Assembly (NCBI GenBank): GCA_902801365.1
Contig: CADCHY010000018.1
Span: forward strand, 1 to 64,000
DNA: 64,000 nt
DNA from: an uncultured Succiniclasticum sp.
Lineage (GTDB): Bacteria; Bacillota; Negativicutes; Acidaminococcales; Acidaminococcaceae
Direction of reading: 5' to 3'
A program made the translations under genes and the position numbers. The notes beneath the pieces are model-generated. The model was not told the DNA's origin. It saw only the letters and a program-made list of their open reading frames with translations, and did no database searches. Below, piece after piece: positions 16,185-25,407 of this stretch. How positions within the stretch are numbered: the first letter of the stretch is position 1; every line of letters begins with the position of its first letter.

Positions 16185-17354
16185 ATGAATTTGGATAACA
16201 TCATCGATCGCCGCAATACCGATTGCCTGAAATTCGATGCTGCGGTTCGGCGCGGGTATCCGGAGGATATTTTGCCGCTCTGGGTGGCGGATATGGATTT
16301 TCCCGTTGCCCAGCCTGTCATAGAGGCGATACAAAAACGGACGGCCCACGGTATTTTCGGTTACAGCGAACCGGATCCGGTGCGGTTCTATCATGTATTG
16401 GAGCAGTGGTTCCGGGAACAGCATCACTGGCAGATACAAAAGGACTGGCTTTTGCAGACGCCGGGCGTGGTGTTTGCGCTGGCCATGGCGGTCAAAGCGT
16501 TCACGGCTCCAGGCGATGCCGTGCTGATCCAGCAACCGGTGTATTATCCGTTCAGCGAAGTGATTCTGGATAACGGCCGCCGCAGGGTGAGCAGCGATCT
16601 GGTCCTGAAGGACGGGCGCTATGAGATTGACTTTACGGATTTTGAGCAGAAAATCATAGAGAATCAGGTGAAACTGTTCTTTCTGTGCAGTCCCCACAAT
16701 CCGGCAGGCCGGGTCTGGACCCGGGAAGAACTGGAAACGGTTGCCGGTATCTGCCATAAACATAATGTGATTGTGGTGGCAGACGAAATTCATGAAGATT
16801 TCGTCTGGACGGAACGGCTGCATATCCCGTATGCTACATTGGGCGAAACATTCGCGCAGCAAACAGTAATTTGTACCGCTCCCAGCAAGACTTTTAATTT
16901 GGCGGGACTGCAGGTTTCCAACATTTTTATTCCCAACTATGAACTGCGCAGGAAGGTCAAACATGAAATCAACGCGGCGGGTTACAGCCAGCTGAACACA
17001 CTGGGGCTGGTTGCCTGTGAAGCGGCGTATCAGTATGGGCTTCCCTGGCTGAAGGAGGTAAAACAGTATCTGCGTAAGAACATAAACTTTACCAGGGCGT
17101 TTTTGCAGCAGCATATTCCGCAGATCAGCCTGATCGAACCGGAGGGAACGTACCTGCTGTGGCTGGATTGCCGCGGACTGGGACTTACCAATACCGAACT
17201 GGAAGAACTCATTGTAAATAAGGCCGGCCTCTGGCTGGACAACGGCGCTATCTTCGGCGCGGCAGGCAAAGGTTTCCAGCGCGTCAATGCAGCCTGCCCC
17301 CGCAGCGTGCTTCGAGAAGCGCTGGAACGGATACAGAAAGCCATTTCCTGTTGA
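16185..17354 (+). CDS. patB: MalY/PatB-type cystathionine beta-lyase (class I/II aminotransferase fold)
   Basis: PLP enzyme of 389 residues that cleaves cystathionine to homocysteine, pyruvate and ammonia. Family marks are LPLWVADMDFPV, the GYSEPD segment, CSPHNPAGRVW, VVADEIHEDF and the PLP-lysine motif APSKTFNLAGLQ. The ATG at 16185 is chosen because GGGAGGG lies eight bases upstream; the longer frame from 16122 adds residues not expected in the family. It follows the cystathionine gamma-synthase-like gene, so the two probably act in sequence. Confidence 0.9.
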   Translation: MNLDNIIDRRNTDCLKFDAAVRRGYPEDILPLWVADMDFPVAQPVIEAIQKRTAHGIFGYSEPDPVRFYHVLEQWFREQHHWQIQKDWLLQTPGVVFALAMAVKAFTAPGDAVLIQQPVYYPFSEVILDNGRRRVSSDLVLKDGRYEIDFTDFEQKIIENQVKLFFLCSPHNPAGRVWTREELETVAGICHKHNVIVVADEIHEDFVWTERLHIPYATLGETFAQQTVICTAPSKTFNLAGLQVSNIFIPNYELRRKVKHEINAAGYSQLNTLGLVACEAAYQYGLPWLKEVKQYLRKNINFTRAFLQQHIPQISLIEPEGTYLLWLDCRGLGLTNTELEELIVNKAGLWLDNGAIFGAAGKGFQRVNAACPRSVLREALERIQKAISC

Positions 17355-17418
17355 TTGGAAAACGGAAACCGCAGCTCCTTAAAAGTTGCAGGTAAACAAA
17401 ACAGAGGATTAGAAAATC

Positions 17419-18489
17419 ATGCGAAAAGTAATTGTCGGGATGTCCGGCGGCGTTGACAGCGCGGTAACTGCTTACCTGCTGAAAGCCGCCGGCTTTGCTG
17501 TTACCGGGATCACACTGCGCACCTGGTCCGGCGCGGACGGACAGGAAAGCCGCTGTTGTGAGATCAGCGACGCCATGCTTGTGGCGCAGATACTGGATAT
17601 TCCGTATTATGCGGTAAATTGCGTTTCCTGTTTCCGGGAAAAGGTGATCGATCCGTTTGTAGAAGAGTATTTACATGGTCTGACGCCGAATCCCTGCGTA
17701 GACTGTAACCGCGATGTCAAATGGGAGCAGATGCTGTTGGCTGCGGCAAGGCTTCGGGCGGATTATATCGCTACGGGACATTATGCTTCTCTGATCCGCC
17801 TGCCGAACGGACGGTATACGGTACAGCAGTCTGCCTTTGCCGAAAAGGATCAGACCTACATGTTATACCGGCTGACCCAGGATCAACTTTCGCGTACCAT
17901 CATGCCGCTGGGCAAACTAAGTAAAAAGGAAGTCCGCCATATTGCGGAAAAAGCCGGTTTGCCGGTAGCCCATAAAAAGGACTCACAGGAGATATGCTTT
18001 GTGACCGGGGGCGGGTATGCAGACTACATTGAAGAAGAAACAGACGCACAACTTCCGCCGGAAGGCTGTTTTGTCGATGTGGACGGGAAAATCGTCGGAC
18101 GGCACAGGGGGATCATTCATTATACGGTAGGGCAGCGCAAAGGGCTGGGGCTTGCGTTGGGGTATCCTGCCTATGTTAAGAGCATCAACGCTGCGCATAA
18201 TGAAATCGTGATAGGGGACGAACGCTCTCTGTACAGTAAGGAAATCCTGTGCAATGCGGTGAATTTTATGAGCGTTGCGGGGATAGAAGCCGGAAACAGG
18301 CTGCGGGCCAATGTGAAGATACGGTATCATCACAAGGGAGAAGACGCCTGGCTGAAAATGGAAGGCGAGGACACAATCCGGATTAGTTTTGATGAACCGG
18401 TCCGGGCGGCCGCGCCGGGACAATCAGCCGTGTTTTATGATGAAGACCGCTGCGTCATCGGCGGCGGGAAGATTGTGAAAGCGGAATGA
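17419..18489 (+). CDS. mnmA: tRNA-specific 2-thiouridylase
   Basis: Adds sulfur to U34 of Lys, Glu and Gln tRNAs, using persulfide sulfur from a cysteine desulfurase. The PP-loop GMSGGVDSAV is at residues 7-16. The nucleophilic cysteine in NPCVDCN and the persulfide-carrying cysteine in SQEICFV are both present, as is the VGQRKGLG motif. The 356-residue length is normal. Placement directly before the suf genes gives it a nearby source of activated sulfur. Confidence 0.95.
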   Translation: MRKVIVGMSGGVDSAVTAYLLKAAGFAVTGITLRTWSGADGQESRCCEISDAMLVAQILDIPYYAVNCVSCFREKVIDPFVEEYLHGLTPNPCVDCNRDVKWEQMLLAAARLRADYIATGHYASLIRLPNGRYTVQQSAFAEKDQTYMLYRLTQDQLSRTIMPLGKLSKKEVRHIAEKAGLPVAHKKDSQEICFVTGGGYADYIEEETDAQLPPEGCFVDVDGKIVGRHRGIIHYTVGQRKGLGLALGYPAYVKSINAAHNEIVIGDERSLYSKEILCNAVNFMSVAGIEAGNRLRANVKIRYHHKGEDAWLKMEGEDTIRISFDEPVRAAAPGQSAVFYDEDRCVIGGGKIVKAE

Positions 18490-18550
18490 TAATCAATGGA
18501 AGATAATCAATGCTTCCGTACCTGTGAAGAAGCGCTTATGACCGAGCTAA

Positions 18551-18593
18551 TCACATTATTCCCATTGACATACTATGAAATGAATGATACAAT
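18551..18593 (+). promoter_or_regulatory. suf operon promoter with shared sulfur operator (copy 3)
   Basis: TTGACA at 18565-18570, 17-bp spacer, TACAAT at 18588-18593. The core TTGACATACTATGAAAT is identical to copy 2 and flanking bases are mostly conserved. It places Fe-S cluster assembly under the same control as cysK and tRNA-Cys/metQ. It also shows that the sufC frame start at 18584 cannot be the translation start. Confidence 0.75.
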
Positions 18594-18631
18594 CAAAATT
18601 ACGAAATTCAGAGAAACAAGGAGCATTGATT

Positions 18632-19381
18632 ATGACAGAAACGCTGTTGGAGATACACGATCTGCATGCCGGGGCTGCAGGCAGGGAAATCTTAAAAGGG
18701 ATAGATCTTACCATTCAAAAAGGGGAAGTGCATGTCATCTTAGGTCCCAACGGATCGGGAAAGTCTACCCTGATGAACGTGATCATGGGGCATCCGGGCT
18801 ATCAGGTGACGGAAGGCAGTCTGACGTTTGAAGGAAAGGATATTACGGCATTAAAGACCTTTGAACGGGCCCGGGCAGGTATCTTTTTGTCTTTCCAGAC
18901 GCCGGAAGAAATCCCGGGGATTACTGTAGAGAACATGCTGCGCACGGCAAGGCAGGCCATTACCGGCAAACGGGAACGGATTTTTGGGTTCCGCAAAGAA
19001 CTGAAGGAAATGATGGAAGAGTTGCAGATCGACCCGTCCTACAGCGAGCGCTATTTAAATGTAGGGTTTTCCGGCGGGGAGAAGAAACGGAATGAGATAC
19101 TGCAGCTGTTGATGCTGCGCCCGAAACTGGCGCTGCTGGACGAAACGGATTCCGGCCTGGATGTGGACGCGGTGCAGATCGTGTCCCGGGGCGTCAGCAA
19201 ATTCCACAACGGGGACAATGCATGCCTGATCATTACGCATAACGCCCGCATTCTGGACAAACTGAAGGTGGACCGGGTCCATGTGCTGAAGCAGGGCCGG
19301 ATCGTGGAAGAAGGCGGGCCGGAACTGGTGGATCAGATCAACCGGGACGGGTTTGGACATATAAAAGAAACAACGGAGTAA
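18632..19381 (+). CDS. sufC: Fe-S assembly ATPase SufC
   Basis: ABC-type ATPase of the SufBC2D scaffold, 249 residues. Walker A GPNGSGKST, Q-loop FQTPEEIPG, signature FSGGEKKRNEILQ, Walker B LALLDETDSGLD (the SufC-specific DETDSGLD form) and H-loop ITHNAR. The ATG at 18632 has AAGGAG eight bases upstream. It is the first gene of sufCBDSU. In this gene order SufS and SufU feed sulfur to SufB while SufC drives the conformational change. Confidence 0.96.
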   Translation: MTETLLEIHDLHAGAAGREILKGIDLTIQKGEVHVILGPNGSGKSTLMNVIMGHPGYQVTEGSLTFEGKDITALKTFERARAGIFLSFQTPEEIPGITVENMLRTARQAITGKRERIFGFRKELKEMMEELQIDPSYSERYLNVGFSGGEKKRNEILQLLMLRPKLALLDETDSGLDVDAVQIVSRGVSKFHNGDNACLIITHNARILDKLKVDRVHVLKQGRIVEEGGPELVDQINRDGFGHIKETTE

Positions 19382-19477
19382 CGCGCTGCCTGTTATATTG
19401 AAATACGGATTATGTTCTGATTATCATGATTGTGATGAATTACCACGATTGTAACGGGCAGACACGAGGCGAAGAGT

Positions 19478-20884
19478 ATGGAACAGCAAAAGACGTTTGT
19501 GGAAGATATCGAACGCACTCTGTACGATATCCGAAACGAAGACCATTCTGTGTATAAAACGGAGCGGGGACTGACAGAGGAAATCATCCGGGATATTTCC
19601 CGGCAGAAAAAGGATCCGGCGTGGATGCTGGATTTCCGGCTGCAATCGCTGGAGAAGTATTACCGGATTCCGCTGCCGGTGTGGGGACCGGATATTTCCG
19701 AATTAAATATGGACGACATCGTCACGTACGTCCGCCCCGGCGGAAAGATGGCGGGGAACTGGCAGGAAGTGCCGGAAGAAATCAAAGCCACCTTTGACCG
19801 ACTGGGGATTCCGGAAGCGGAACGAACCTCCCTGTCGGGGGTAGGGGCGCAGTACGATTCGGAAGTGGTGTATCACCGGGTGCAGAAAGAACTGAGCGAC
19901 CAGGGTGTCATCTATACAGACTTTGAGACGGCGGTGCACGAATACGAAGACATTGTGAAAGAGTATTTCATGAAGCTGGTGCCGCCAAAAGATCATAAGT
20001 TCGCGGCGCTGCATGGGGCGGTCTGGTCCGGCGGTTCCTTTGTGTACGTGCCGGAAGGCGTGCATGTGGATATTCCGCTGCAGTCCTATTTTCGCCTGAA
20101 TGCGGCGGGGGCGGGGCAGTTTGAACACACGCTGATCATCTGCGAAAAGAATTCCAGCCTGCACTTTATTGAGGGATGCAGCGCTCCCCGTTATAATGTG
20201 ACGAACCTGCACGCCGGCTGTGTGGAACTGTATGTAAAAGAAGGGGCGCGGCTGCGGTACTCGACCATTGAAAACTGGTCGCGCAACATGATGAACCTGA
20301 ATACCAAGCGGGCGCTGGTGGAAAAGGACGGCCTGATCGAATGGGTGTCGGGCTCTTTCGGATCCCATGTTTCATGCCTGTACCCCAGCAGTATTTTGCA
20401 CGGGGAGAATGCCCGCTGTGAATTCACCGGCGTCACCTTTGCCAGCCGGGGACAGGATCTGGACACGGGGGCGACGGTGGTTATGCTGGCGCCCAATACA
20501 AGCGCCAATATCAATACCCGGACAATTTCCAAATCCGGCGGCGCAGCTACCTACCGCAGCGCCGTAAAGGTGACCCCCGGAGCCAAAGGGGCGAAGTGCC
20601 TGGTCAATTGCGAATCGCTGTTGCTGGATGAAAAGAGCCGCAGTGATACGCTGCCCGTGATGGATATTGAAACCGACGATGTGGAAATCGGACATGAAGC
20701 GAAAATCGGGCGCATCAGCGATGAAGCGATTTTTTACCTGACCAGCCGGGGTATTGCGGAAGAAGAAGCCCAGGCCATGATCGTGCGCGGATTCGTAGAA
20801 CCGGTAGCCAAAGCGCTGCCGCTGGAGTATGCCGTGGAAATGAACAACCTGATCAACCTGGAACTGGTTGGCAGCATGGGATGA
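19478..20884 (+). CDS. sufB: Fe-S cluster scaffold protein SufB
   Basis: 468-residue scaffold subunit on which the nascent cluster is built. The beta-helix core contains EGCSAPRYNVTNLHAGCVEL and the segments RDxx-like DLDTGATVVML and AKCLVNCESLLLDEKS, which hold the conserved cysteines. The C-terminal IGRISDEAIFYLTSRGI motif contacts SufC. It follows sufC after 96 bp and ends 10 bp before sufD. RBS GAGGCGAAGAG is weak to moderate. Confidence 0.95.
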   Translation: MEQQKTFVEDIERTLYDIRNEDHSVYKTERGLTEEIIRDISRQKKDPAWMLDFRLQSLEKYYRIPLPVWGPDISELNMDDIVTYVRPGGKMAGNWQEVPEEIKATFDRLGIPEAERTSLSGVGAQYDSEVVYHRVQKELSDQGVIYTDFETAVHEYEDIVKEYFMKLVPPKDHKFAALHGAVWSGGSFVYVPEGVHVDIPLQSYFRLNAAGAGQFEHTLIICEKNSSLHFIEGCSAPRYNVTNLHAGCVELYVKEGARLRYSTIENWSRNMMNLNTKRALVEKDGLIEWVSGSFGSHVSCLYPSSILHGENARCEFTGVTFASRGQDLDTGATVVMLAPNTSANINTRTISKSGGAATYRSAVKVTPGAKGAKCLVNCESLLLDEKSRSDTLPVMDIETDDVEIGHEAKIGRISDEAIFYLTSRGIAEEEAQAMIVRGFVEPVAKALPLEYAVEMNNLINLELVGSMG

Positions 20885-20894
20885 GGTAGCAGAC

Positions 20895-21743
20895 ATGGAA
20901 AAAGAACTATTCAGTACCCTTCCTGTGCCCACATGGCGCTGGCTTGGGGTCAACGAAGCATATCTGCCGGAAGAATTACAGACGTTGCCAACGCCGGTCC
21001 GAAAAATCCAGATTGACGTTCCGGCAGGGCAACATGTTACTCAGGTGATTGCCAACCGTACGGAACAGCGGACGGAAATCACAGCCCACGTGGCGGAAGG
21101 CGGCTCGCTGCAACTGGTGCAATTACAGCTGCTTCCCTCGGATAAAGCCGGAACCTGCAGTGTAGCGGTGACGGCTGAAAAGGACGCGCAGGTGTATTAC
21201 ACGGGGGCGGAAATCGGGGCGTCCCGTGTGCTTGCACAGGTGAAGATCGATCTGGCAGGCGATAATTCCAAAGCCGATGTAGCGGCCTTGTATTTCGGCG
21301 ACGGCACGCGCAGCATAGATTTGAATTATGTAATTACCCAGACAGGGAAGAAGACGGAAGCCAACATGCAGGTGCGGGGTGCGTTGCAGGACAGCGCGGC
21401 GAAAATATTCCGCGGTACCCTGGATTTTAAAGCTGGTAGCAAGGGCAGTACCGGCCGGGAAAAGGAAGAGGTCGTATTGCTGAACGAAGGGATTCGCAAC
21501 CGCAGCGTGCCGCTGATGCTTTCCGCCGAAGAGGATGTGAACGGGCAGCACGCAGTGAGCGCAGGCAGGCTGGACAACTCCAGGCTGTTTTACCTGATGA
21601 GCCGCGGCCTGGATGAGAAGGAAGCCCGGAAGCTGGTGGTGGGCGCTTTGTTCGCCACGGTACTGGAACGGGTTCCCGATGCGGACCTGAGGGAGGAAAT
21701 CAGCAGAGAGGTTGAGGAGCGGATCGAACATGGACAGCGTTGA
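20895..21743 (+). CDS. sufD: Fe-S assembly protein SufD
   Basis: 282-residue partner of SufB, shorter than the E. coli protein (about 420) but usual for anaerobic Firmicutes. It has the C-terminal SAEEDVNGQHAVSAGRLD and LFYLMSRGLDEKEARKL motifs; the histidine in the GQHAVSAG segment is the conserved SufD residue. The ATG at 20895 is preceded by GAGGTAG. Its end overlaps sufS by 14 bp. Confidence 0.93.
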   Translation: MEKELFSTLPVPTWRWLGVNEAYLPEELQTLPTPVRKIQIDVPAGQHVTQVIANRTEQRTEITAHVAEGGSLQLVQLQLLPSDKAGTCSVAVTAEKDAQVYYTGAEIGASRVLAQVKIDLAGDNSKADVAALYFGDGTRSIDLNYVITQTGKKTEANMQVRGALQDSAAKIFRGTLDFKAGSKGSTGREKEEVVLLNEGIRNRSVPLMLSAEEDVNGQHAVSAGRLDNSRLFYLMSRGLDEKEARKLVVGALFATVLERVPDADLREEISREVEERIEHGQR

Positions 21744-22956
21744 ATTCCGGAAAGATTTTCCGATATTGAACCGAAAAATGAACGGGCAGCCGCTGGTGTA
21801 CCTGGACAACGGTGCCACGACCCAGAAACCGGAGCATGTGGTGCGGGCGCTTTGCGGGTATTACGGAGGGTGCAATGCCAATCCCCACCGGGGCGCCTAC
21901 GAACTCAGTGTGAAAGCTACGGAAATTTACGAACAGGCCCGGGCGCGGGTACAGCGTTTCATCAATGCCGCAAGGCCGGAGGAAATCATTTTCACCAAAA
22001 ATGCCACAGAGGCTTTGAACCTTGTTGCGTACAGTTATGGCCTGAACTTTGTGCAGCCCGGCGATGAGATCGTGATCTCCGTCGCGGAGCATCACAGCAA
22101 CCTTGTGCCCTGGCAGCGGGTGGCAAAACAAAGAGGCGCAACACTGAAATACATATATCTGGAAGAGGACGGAAACCTTTCCGAAGACGATATAGAGACC
22201 AAAATAACGGAGAAAACCAAAATTGTCGCAGTAACCCATGTATCCAACGTGCTGGGTCTGGTGAACGACGTGCGGCGTGTTGCGGACAAGGCGCACAGCG
22301 TGGGCGCGGTCTGTGTGGTGGATGGCGCCCAGAGCACCGCGCACATGCAGGTAGACGTGCAGAAGCTGGGCGCGGACTTTTTCGCTTTCAGCGGGCACAA
22401 ACTGCTGAGTCCCATGGGTATCGGCGTGCTGTATGGAAGAAAAGAACTGCTGGAAACGATGCCGCCCTTCCTTATGGGCGGGGATATGATCGAATATGTG
22501 GAAGAACAGGACGCCACGTTTGCGGAACTGCCTGCCAAGTTTGAAGCGGGGACCCAGAACGTGGGCGGTGCGGCCGGTTTGACGGCTGCGATTGACTATC
22601 TGGAACAGTTTACCTTTGCCAGGATCGAACAGATTGAAAAGGAACTGCTGGATTACGCATTGCCCCGCTTGCGGGAATTGCCGTTCATTGAACTGTACGG
22701 CTGCGATACGCGGCGAAACAATAAGACGGGGATCATTACCTTTAATGTTAAGGATGTGCACCCCCACGATGTGGCAACGATTCTGGACGCGCAGGGGGTG
22801 GCGATTCGGGCGGGGCATCACTGCGCCCAGCCGCTGATGCGTTATCTGGGGCAGAACGCAACCTGCCGGGCCAGCTTTTACCTGTATAATACCCGGGAAG
22901 ACATCGACCGCTGGATCGAAGCATTACAACAGGTAAGGAAGGTGATGCGACTGTGA
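21730..22956 (+). CDS. sufS: Cysteine desulfurase SufS
   Basis: Group II PLP desulfurase of 408 residues that takes sulfur from cysteine as a persulfide. The PLP lysine is in FAFSGHKLLSPMG (about residue 223) and the catalytic cysteine in IRAGHHCAQPLM (about 361). TKNATEALNLVAYSYG binds the cofactor. The ATG at 21730 has GAGGAG ten bases upstream and lies within the end of sufD. The stop overlaps the GTG of sufU. Confidence 0.96.
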   Translation: MDSVEFRKDFPILNRKMNGQPLVYLDNGATTQKPEHVVRALCGYYGGCNANPHRGAYELSVKATEIYEQARARVQRFINAARPEEIIFTKNATEALNLVAYSYGLNFVQPGDEIVISVAEHHSNLVPWQRVAKQRGATLKYIYLEEDGNLSEDDIETKITEKTKIVAVTHVSNVLGLVNDVRRVADKAHSVGAVCVVDGAQSTAHMQVDVQKLGADFFAFSGHKLLSPMGIGVLYGRKELLETMPPFLMGGDMIEYVEEQDATFAELPAKFEAGTQNVGGAAGLTAAIDYLEQFTFARIEQIEKELLDYALPRLRELPFIELYGCDTRRNNKTGIITFNVKDVHPHDVATILDAQGVAIRAGHHCAQPLMRYLGQNATCRASFYLYNTREDIDRWIEALQQVRKVMRL

Positions 22957-23393
22957 ACGGATTATCGGAGATTTACACGGAACTGATTGCAGAGGAAAGT
23001 CGTAACCCGGAAAACCGGCGTCATCTGCCGCATCCCACCTGCTGTGAAAAAGGGCACAACCCAAGCTGCGGCGATGAGATTACACTGGAACTGGAAGTGC
23101 AGGACGGCCGGATCGCAGATGCGTCCTTCACAGGGAACGGCTGCGCCATTTCCCAGGCATCCGCTTCCCTGATGATCAATTTAATCAAAGGGCAGTCTGT
23201 GGAAAAAGCGGGAAGCCTGATTGCGCTGTTCCAGCGTATGATTAAAGACGAGGTTACGGATGTCGGCGAATTGGAAGAACTGGAGGACGCAGCGGCGCTG
23301 CAAAGCATTTCCCATATGCCGGCGCGGGTAAAGTGTGCGCTGCTTTCCTGGCGAACATTGGAAAAAGCGCTGGATAAACCCGGGAGGGGATAG
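22953..23393 (+). CDS. sufU: Sulfur-transfer protein SufU
   Basis: 146-residue zinc protein that accepts the SufS persulfide. The conserved zinc and sulfur ligands are seen in NPSCGDEI (Cys, Asp), FTGNGCAISQAS (Cys) and PARVKCALLSW (Cys). The insertion between the last two cysteines that distinguishes SufU from IscU is present. The start is GTG, overlapping the sufS stop by four bases. Confidence 0.94.
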   Translation: MNGLSEIYTELIAEESRNPENRRHLPHPTCCEKGHNPSCGDEITLELEVQDGRIADASFTGNGCAISQASASLMINLIKGQSVEKAGSLIALFQRMIKDEVTDVGELEELEDAAALQSISHMPARVKCALLSWRTLEKALDKPGRG

Positions 23394-23395
23394 AT

Positions 23396-24016
23396 ATGAA
23401 AATCCCATTGCGTTACCAGGTTTCGGAATATGACTGCGGGCCAACTTCCCTGCTGAACGCCCTGAATTACCTGTTTCAGCGGGAGGAAATCTCGCCGGAA
23501 CTGATCCGTAACATCATGCTGTACTCGCTGGATTGCTACGGAAGCGGCGGCGCGCCGGGGAAACGCGGCACATCCCGCATGGCCATGATGTTTCTCAGCA
23601 ACTGGCTGGATGGCGTGGGCAAGACCGGTATCCTGCCAGTAGAAAGCCGTTACCTTTCCGGCAGGGACGTGCGCATGGATGCCCACAGTTCCCTTGTGGA
23701 CGCGCTGCACCGGAACGGCGTGGCGGTGGTACGGCTGTATCTGGACGGGGAGCACTATGTGCTGCTCACCGGGGAAAAGGAGGGACGGATCTATCTGTTC
23801 GATCCTTACTATCTGACTGACGGGCTGGCCGAAACTGACATTGAAAACACGCCGGACCATCCGTTCCATTACAACCGTATCGTACCCTTTTCGTATTTTA
23901 ACCGGGAAGCGCAGGCAACCTATGCGTTGGGCAGTGAAGAAGAACGGGAAGCAGTTCTGCTGTTTGATACGCGGACGAAGCTGACGGAAGAAAAAGCCAT
24001 CGAGTATTTCATTTAA
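23396..24016 (+). CDS. C39-like cysteine peptidase-fold protein, last gene of the suf operon
   Basis: 206-residue protein that starts two bases after the sufU stop, so it is certainly in the suf transcript. It opens with SEYDCGPTSLLNAL (Cys14), the nucleophile motif of peptidase C39-like domains, and later has GEHYVLLTG (His120) and YLFDPYY (Asp136), which together form a plausible Cys-His-Asp triad. No signal peptide, no ABC transporter domain and no double-glycine precursor is visible. A cytosolic hydrolase, transglutaminase-like or non-enzymatic role is possible. I know of no established suf-linked function. Confidence 0.65.
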   Translation: MKIPLRYQVSEYDCGPTSLLNALNYLFQREEISPELIRNIMLYSLDCYGSGGAPGKRGTSRMAMMFLSNWLDGVGKTGILPVESRYLSGRDVRMDAHSSLVDALHRNGVAVVRLYLDGEHYVLLTGEKEGRIYLFDPYYLTDGLAETDIENTPDHPFHYNRIVPFSYFNREAQATYALGSEEEREAVLLFDTRTKLTEEKAIEYFI

Positions 24017-24030
24017 AAAAGCAATCATAC

Positions 24031-24067
24031 AAACCGGTATCAGTCGTAAGCAGGCTGATACCGGTTT
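24031..24067 (+). terminator. Terminator of the suf operon
   Basis: AAACCGGTATCAG (24031-24043) pairs with CTGATACCGGTTT (24055-24067), followed by a short T run. It ends the mnmA/suf block. Confidence 0.85.
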
Positions 24068-24079
24068 TTCCGGATTTTT

Positions 24080-24260
24080 GCGCGTCGGCTCAGTGGCAGC
24101 TTTCCCGAACAGAACAGTGGAATGCAGGTGTGAAATGTTACCTGAAAACAAGACATAATAAGATTGTCTATATATATTAACAGAAAGCAGGCTCAAAAGC
24201 CGCGTCATGACTGGAGTTGCGAAAAAATCTGGTCACTGAAGTGACCAGACGGAGAAGTTT
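24080..24260 (+). repeat. Structured dispersed repeat, copy A (candidate small RNA)
   Basis: About 180 bp in the gap between the suf terminator and asparaginase resemble 51607-51786. Conserved blocks include CAGTGGCAGCTTTCCCGAAC near the start, TATTAACAGAAAGCAGG in the middle and the terminal dyad GGTCACTGAAGTGACC. Three hairpins can be drawn: CAGGT/ACCTG, AGACA/TGTCT and CTGGTCACT/AGTGACCAG. Stems are preserved in copy B although their bases change. There is no convincing ORF. It could be a small RNA or an intergenic mobile repeat. Confidence 0.65.
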
Positions 24261-24366
24261 ATGCGTATTTAAATCGAGCTGGTATATGGTATAATAAAGC
24301 AGATATATAAAGCAGATATAAACCATTCAGCAACTTACATTTGATTTTTGAAGAGGTTGAAACGCT

Positions 24367-25362
24367 ATGAAACGAAAAGCAAACGTGCATATCATCGCAA
24401 CCGGCGGCACCATCGCCGGACGGGCTGATTCGGCCGCTGCCACGGTAGGTTACAAAGCGGGGGAACTGACGGTTGAGCAGCTGATCGCTTCCGTGCCGGG
24501 ACTGGATAAGCTGGCAAATCTTTCCGGTGAGCAGCTTTGTAACATCGACAGCAAAGATATGCAGGAAACAATCTGGCTGCAGCTGGCCCGGCGCGTGGAG
24601 ACAGCGGCAGAACGGAATGATGTGGATGGCATCGTCATCACCCACGGTACGGATACTCTGGAAGAAACCGCGTATTTCCTGAAGCTGACGGTAAAAACGG
24701 ACAAACCCATCGTGCTGACCGGAGCCATGCGTCCAGCCACGGCTATCAGCGCGGACGGCCCCATGAACATCTGGCAGTCTGTGCAGGTGGCGGCAGACGC
24801 AAGCGCGAAAGGGCGCGGAGTGCTGGTGGTGATGAACGGGCAGATCAACGGGGCGGAAACTGTTACAAAAGTCAACGTCAATGCGTTGGAAGCGTTCCAG
24901 TCTCCGGGAAGCGGGCCCGCAGGCGTTATTGTAGACGAGAATATATTCTGGCTGACTCAGAGTATTGCGGACGTAGTATCTGCGAACAAATTATATTTTT
25001 CCATAAAGAATCTCACGCAGCTTCCCAAAGTCATAATTATCTACGGTTATGTAGGTGGCGACGACGGACTGTTTGTGAAGGCCGCCCTCCAGGACGGGGC
25101 CAGAGGATTAGTGTATGCGGCCTGCGGTAACGGCAGCGTGCCGGAAAAACTGGCGGACATGTTAGAGGAAACGTCTGCATCCGGCGTGCCTGTGGTGATT
25201 GCTACTCGTTGTGGCGGAGGGATTGTGGTTCTGTCTGAAAAAATGACGGCAATAAACGGCTTCATCGCCAGCGGCCCGTTGAATCCGCAAAAAGCAAAAA
25301 TCTTGTTGCAGCTTGCGTTGACAAAAACAAATAATGTGAAAGAGATTCAAAAGCTTTTTTGA
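24367..25362 (+). CDS. L-asparaginase
   Basis: 331-residue hydrolase that converts asparagine to aspartate and ammonia. The first catalytic threonine is in IIATGGTIAG (about residue 14) and the second Thr-Asp pair in ITHGTDTLEET. NIDSKDM and the late GGGIVVLS segment are also family marks. No signal peptide is visible, so it is cytosolic, although the sequence resembles the type II group. An extended -10 (TGGTATAAT, 24287-24295) lies upstream, and AAGAGGTTGAA is the RBS. Confidence 0.93.
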   Translation: MKRKANVHIIATGGTIAGRADSAAATVGYKAGELTVEQLIASVPGLDKLANLSGEQLCNIDSKDMQETIWLQLARRVETAAERNDVDGIVITHGTDTLEETAYFLKLTVKTDKPIVLTGAMRPATAISADGPMNIWQSVQVAADASAKGRGVLVVMNGQINGAETVTKVNVNALEAFQSPGSGPAGVIVDENIFWLTQSIADVVSANKLYFSIKNLTQLPKVIIIYGYVGGDDGLFVKAALQDGARGLVYAACGNGSVPEKLADMLEETSASGVPVVIATRCGGGIVVLSEKMTAINGFIASGPLNPQKAKILLQLALTKTNNVKEIQKLF

Positions 25363-25407
25363 TTTTCGCAAAAGTTGGTTAAGTGACTGAGATGGAAATA
25401 ACCGGGC

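Noticed and set aside
16182-17114. 310-codon minus-strand ORF opposite the MalY/PatB gene
   Set aside because: Overlaps a clear PLP enzyme in the opposite strand and matches no family; a shadow frame.
21700-22821. 373-codon minus-strand ORF opposite sufS
   Set aside because: Arginine- and histidine-rich composition, no RBS, fully overlapping sufS: a shadow of a GC-rich coding frame.
24080-24260. Insertion sequence or MITE
   Set aside because: No transposase, no clear target-site duplication and no flanking terminal inverted repeats; the internal stems look like RNA structure. A mobile origin remains possible but is not supported.
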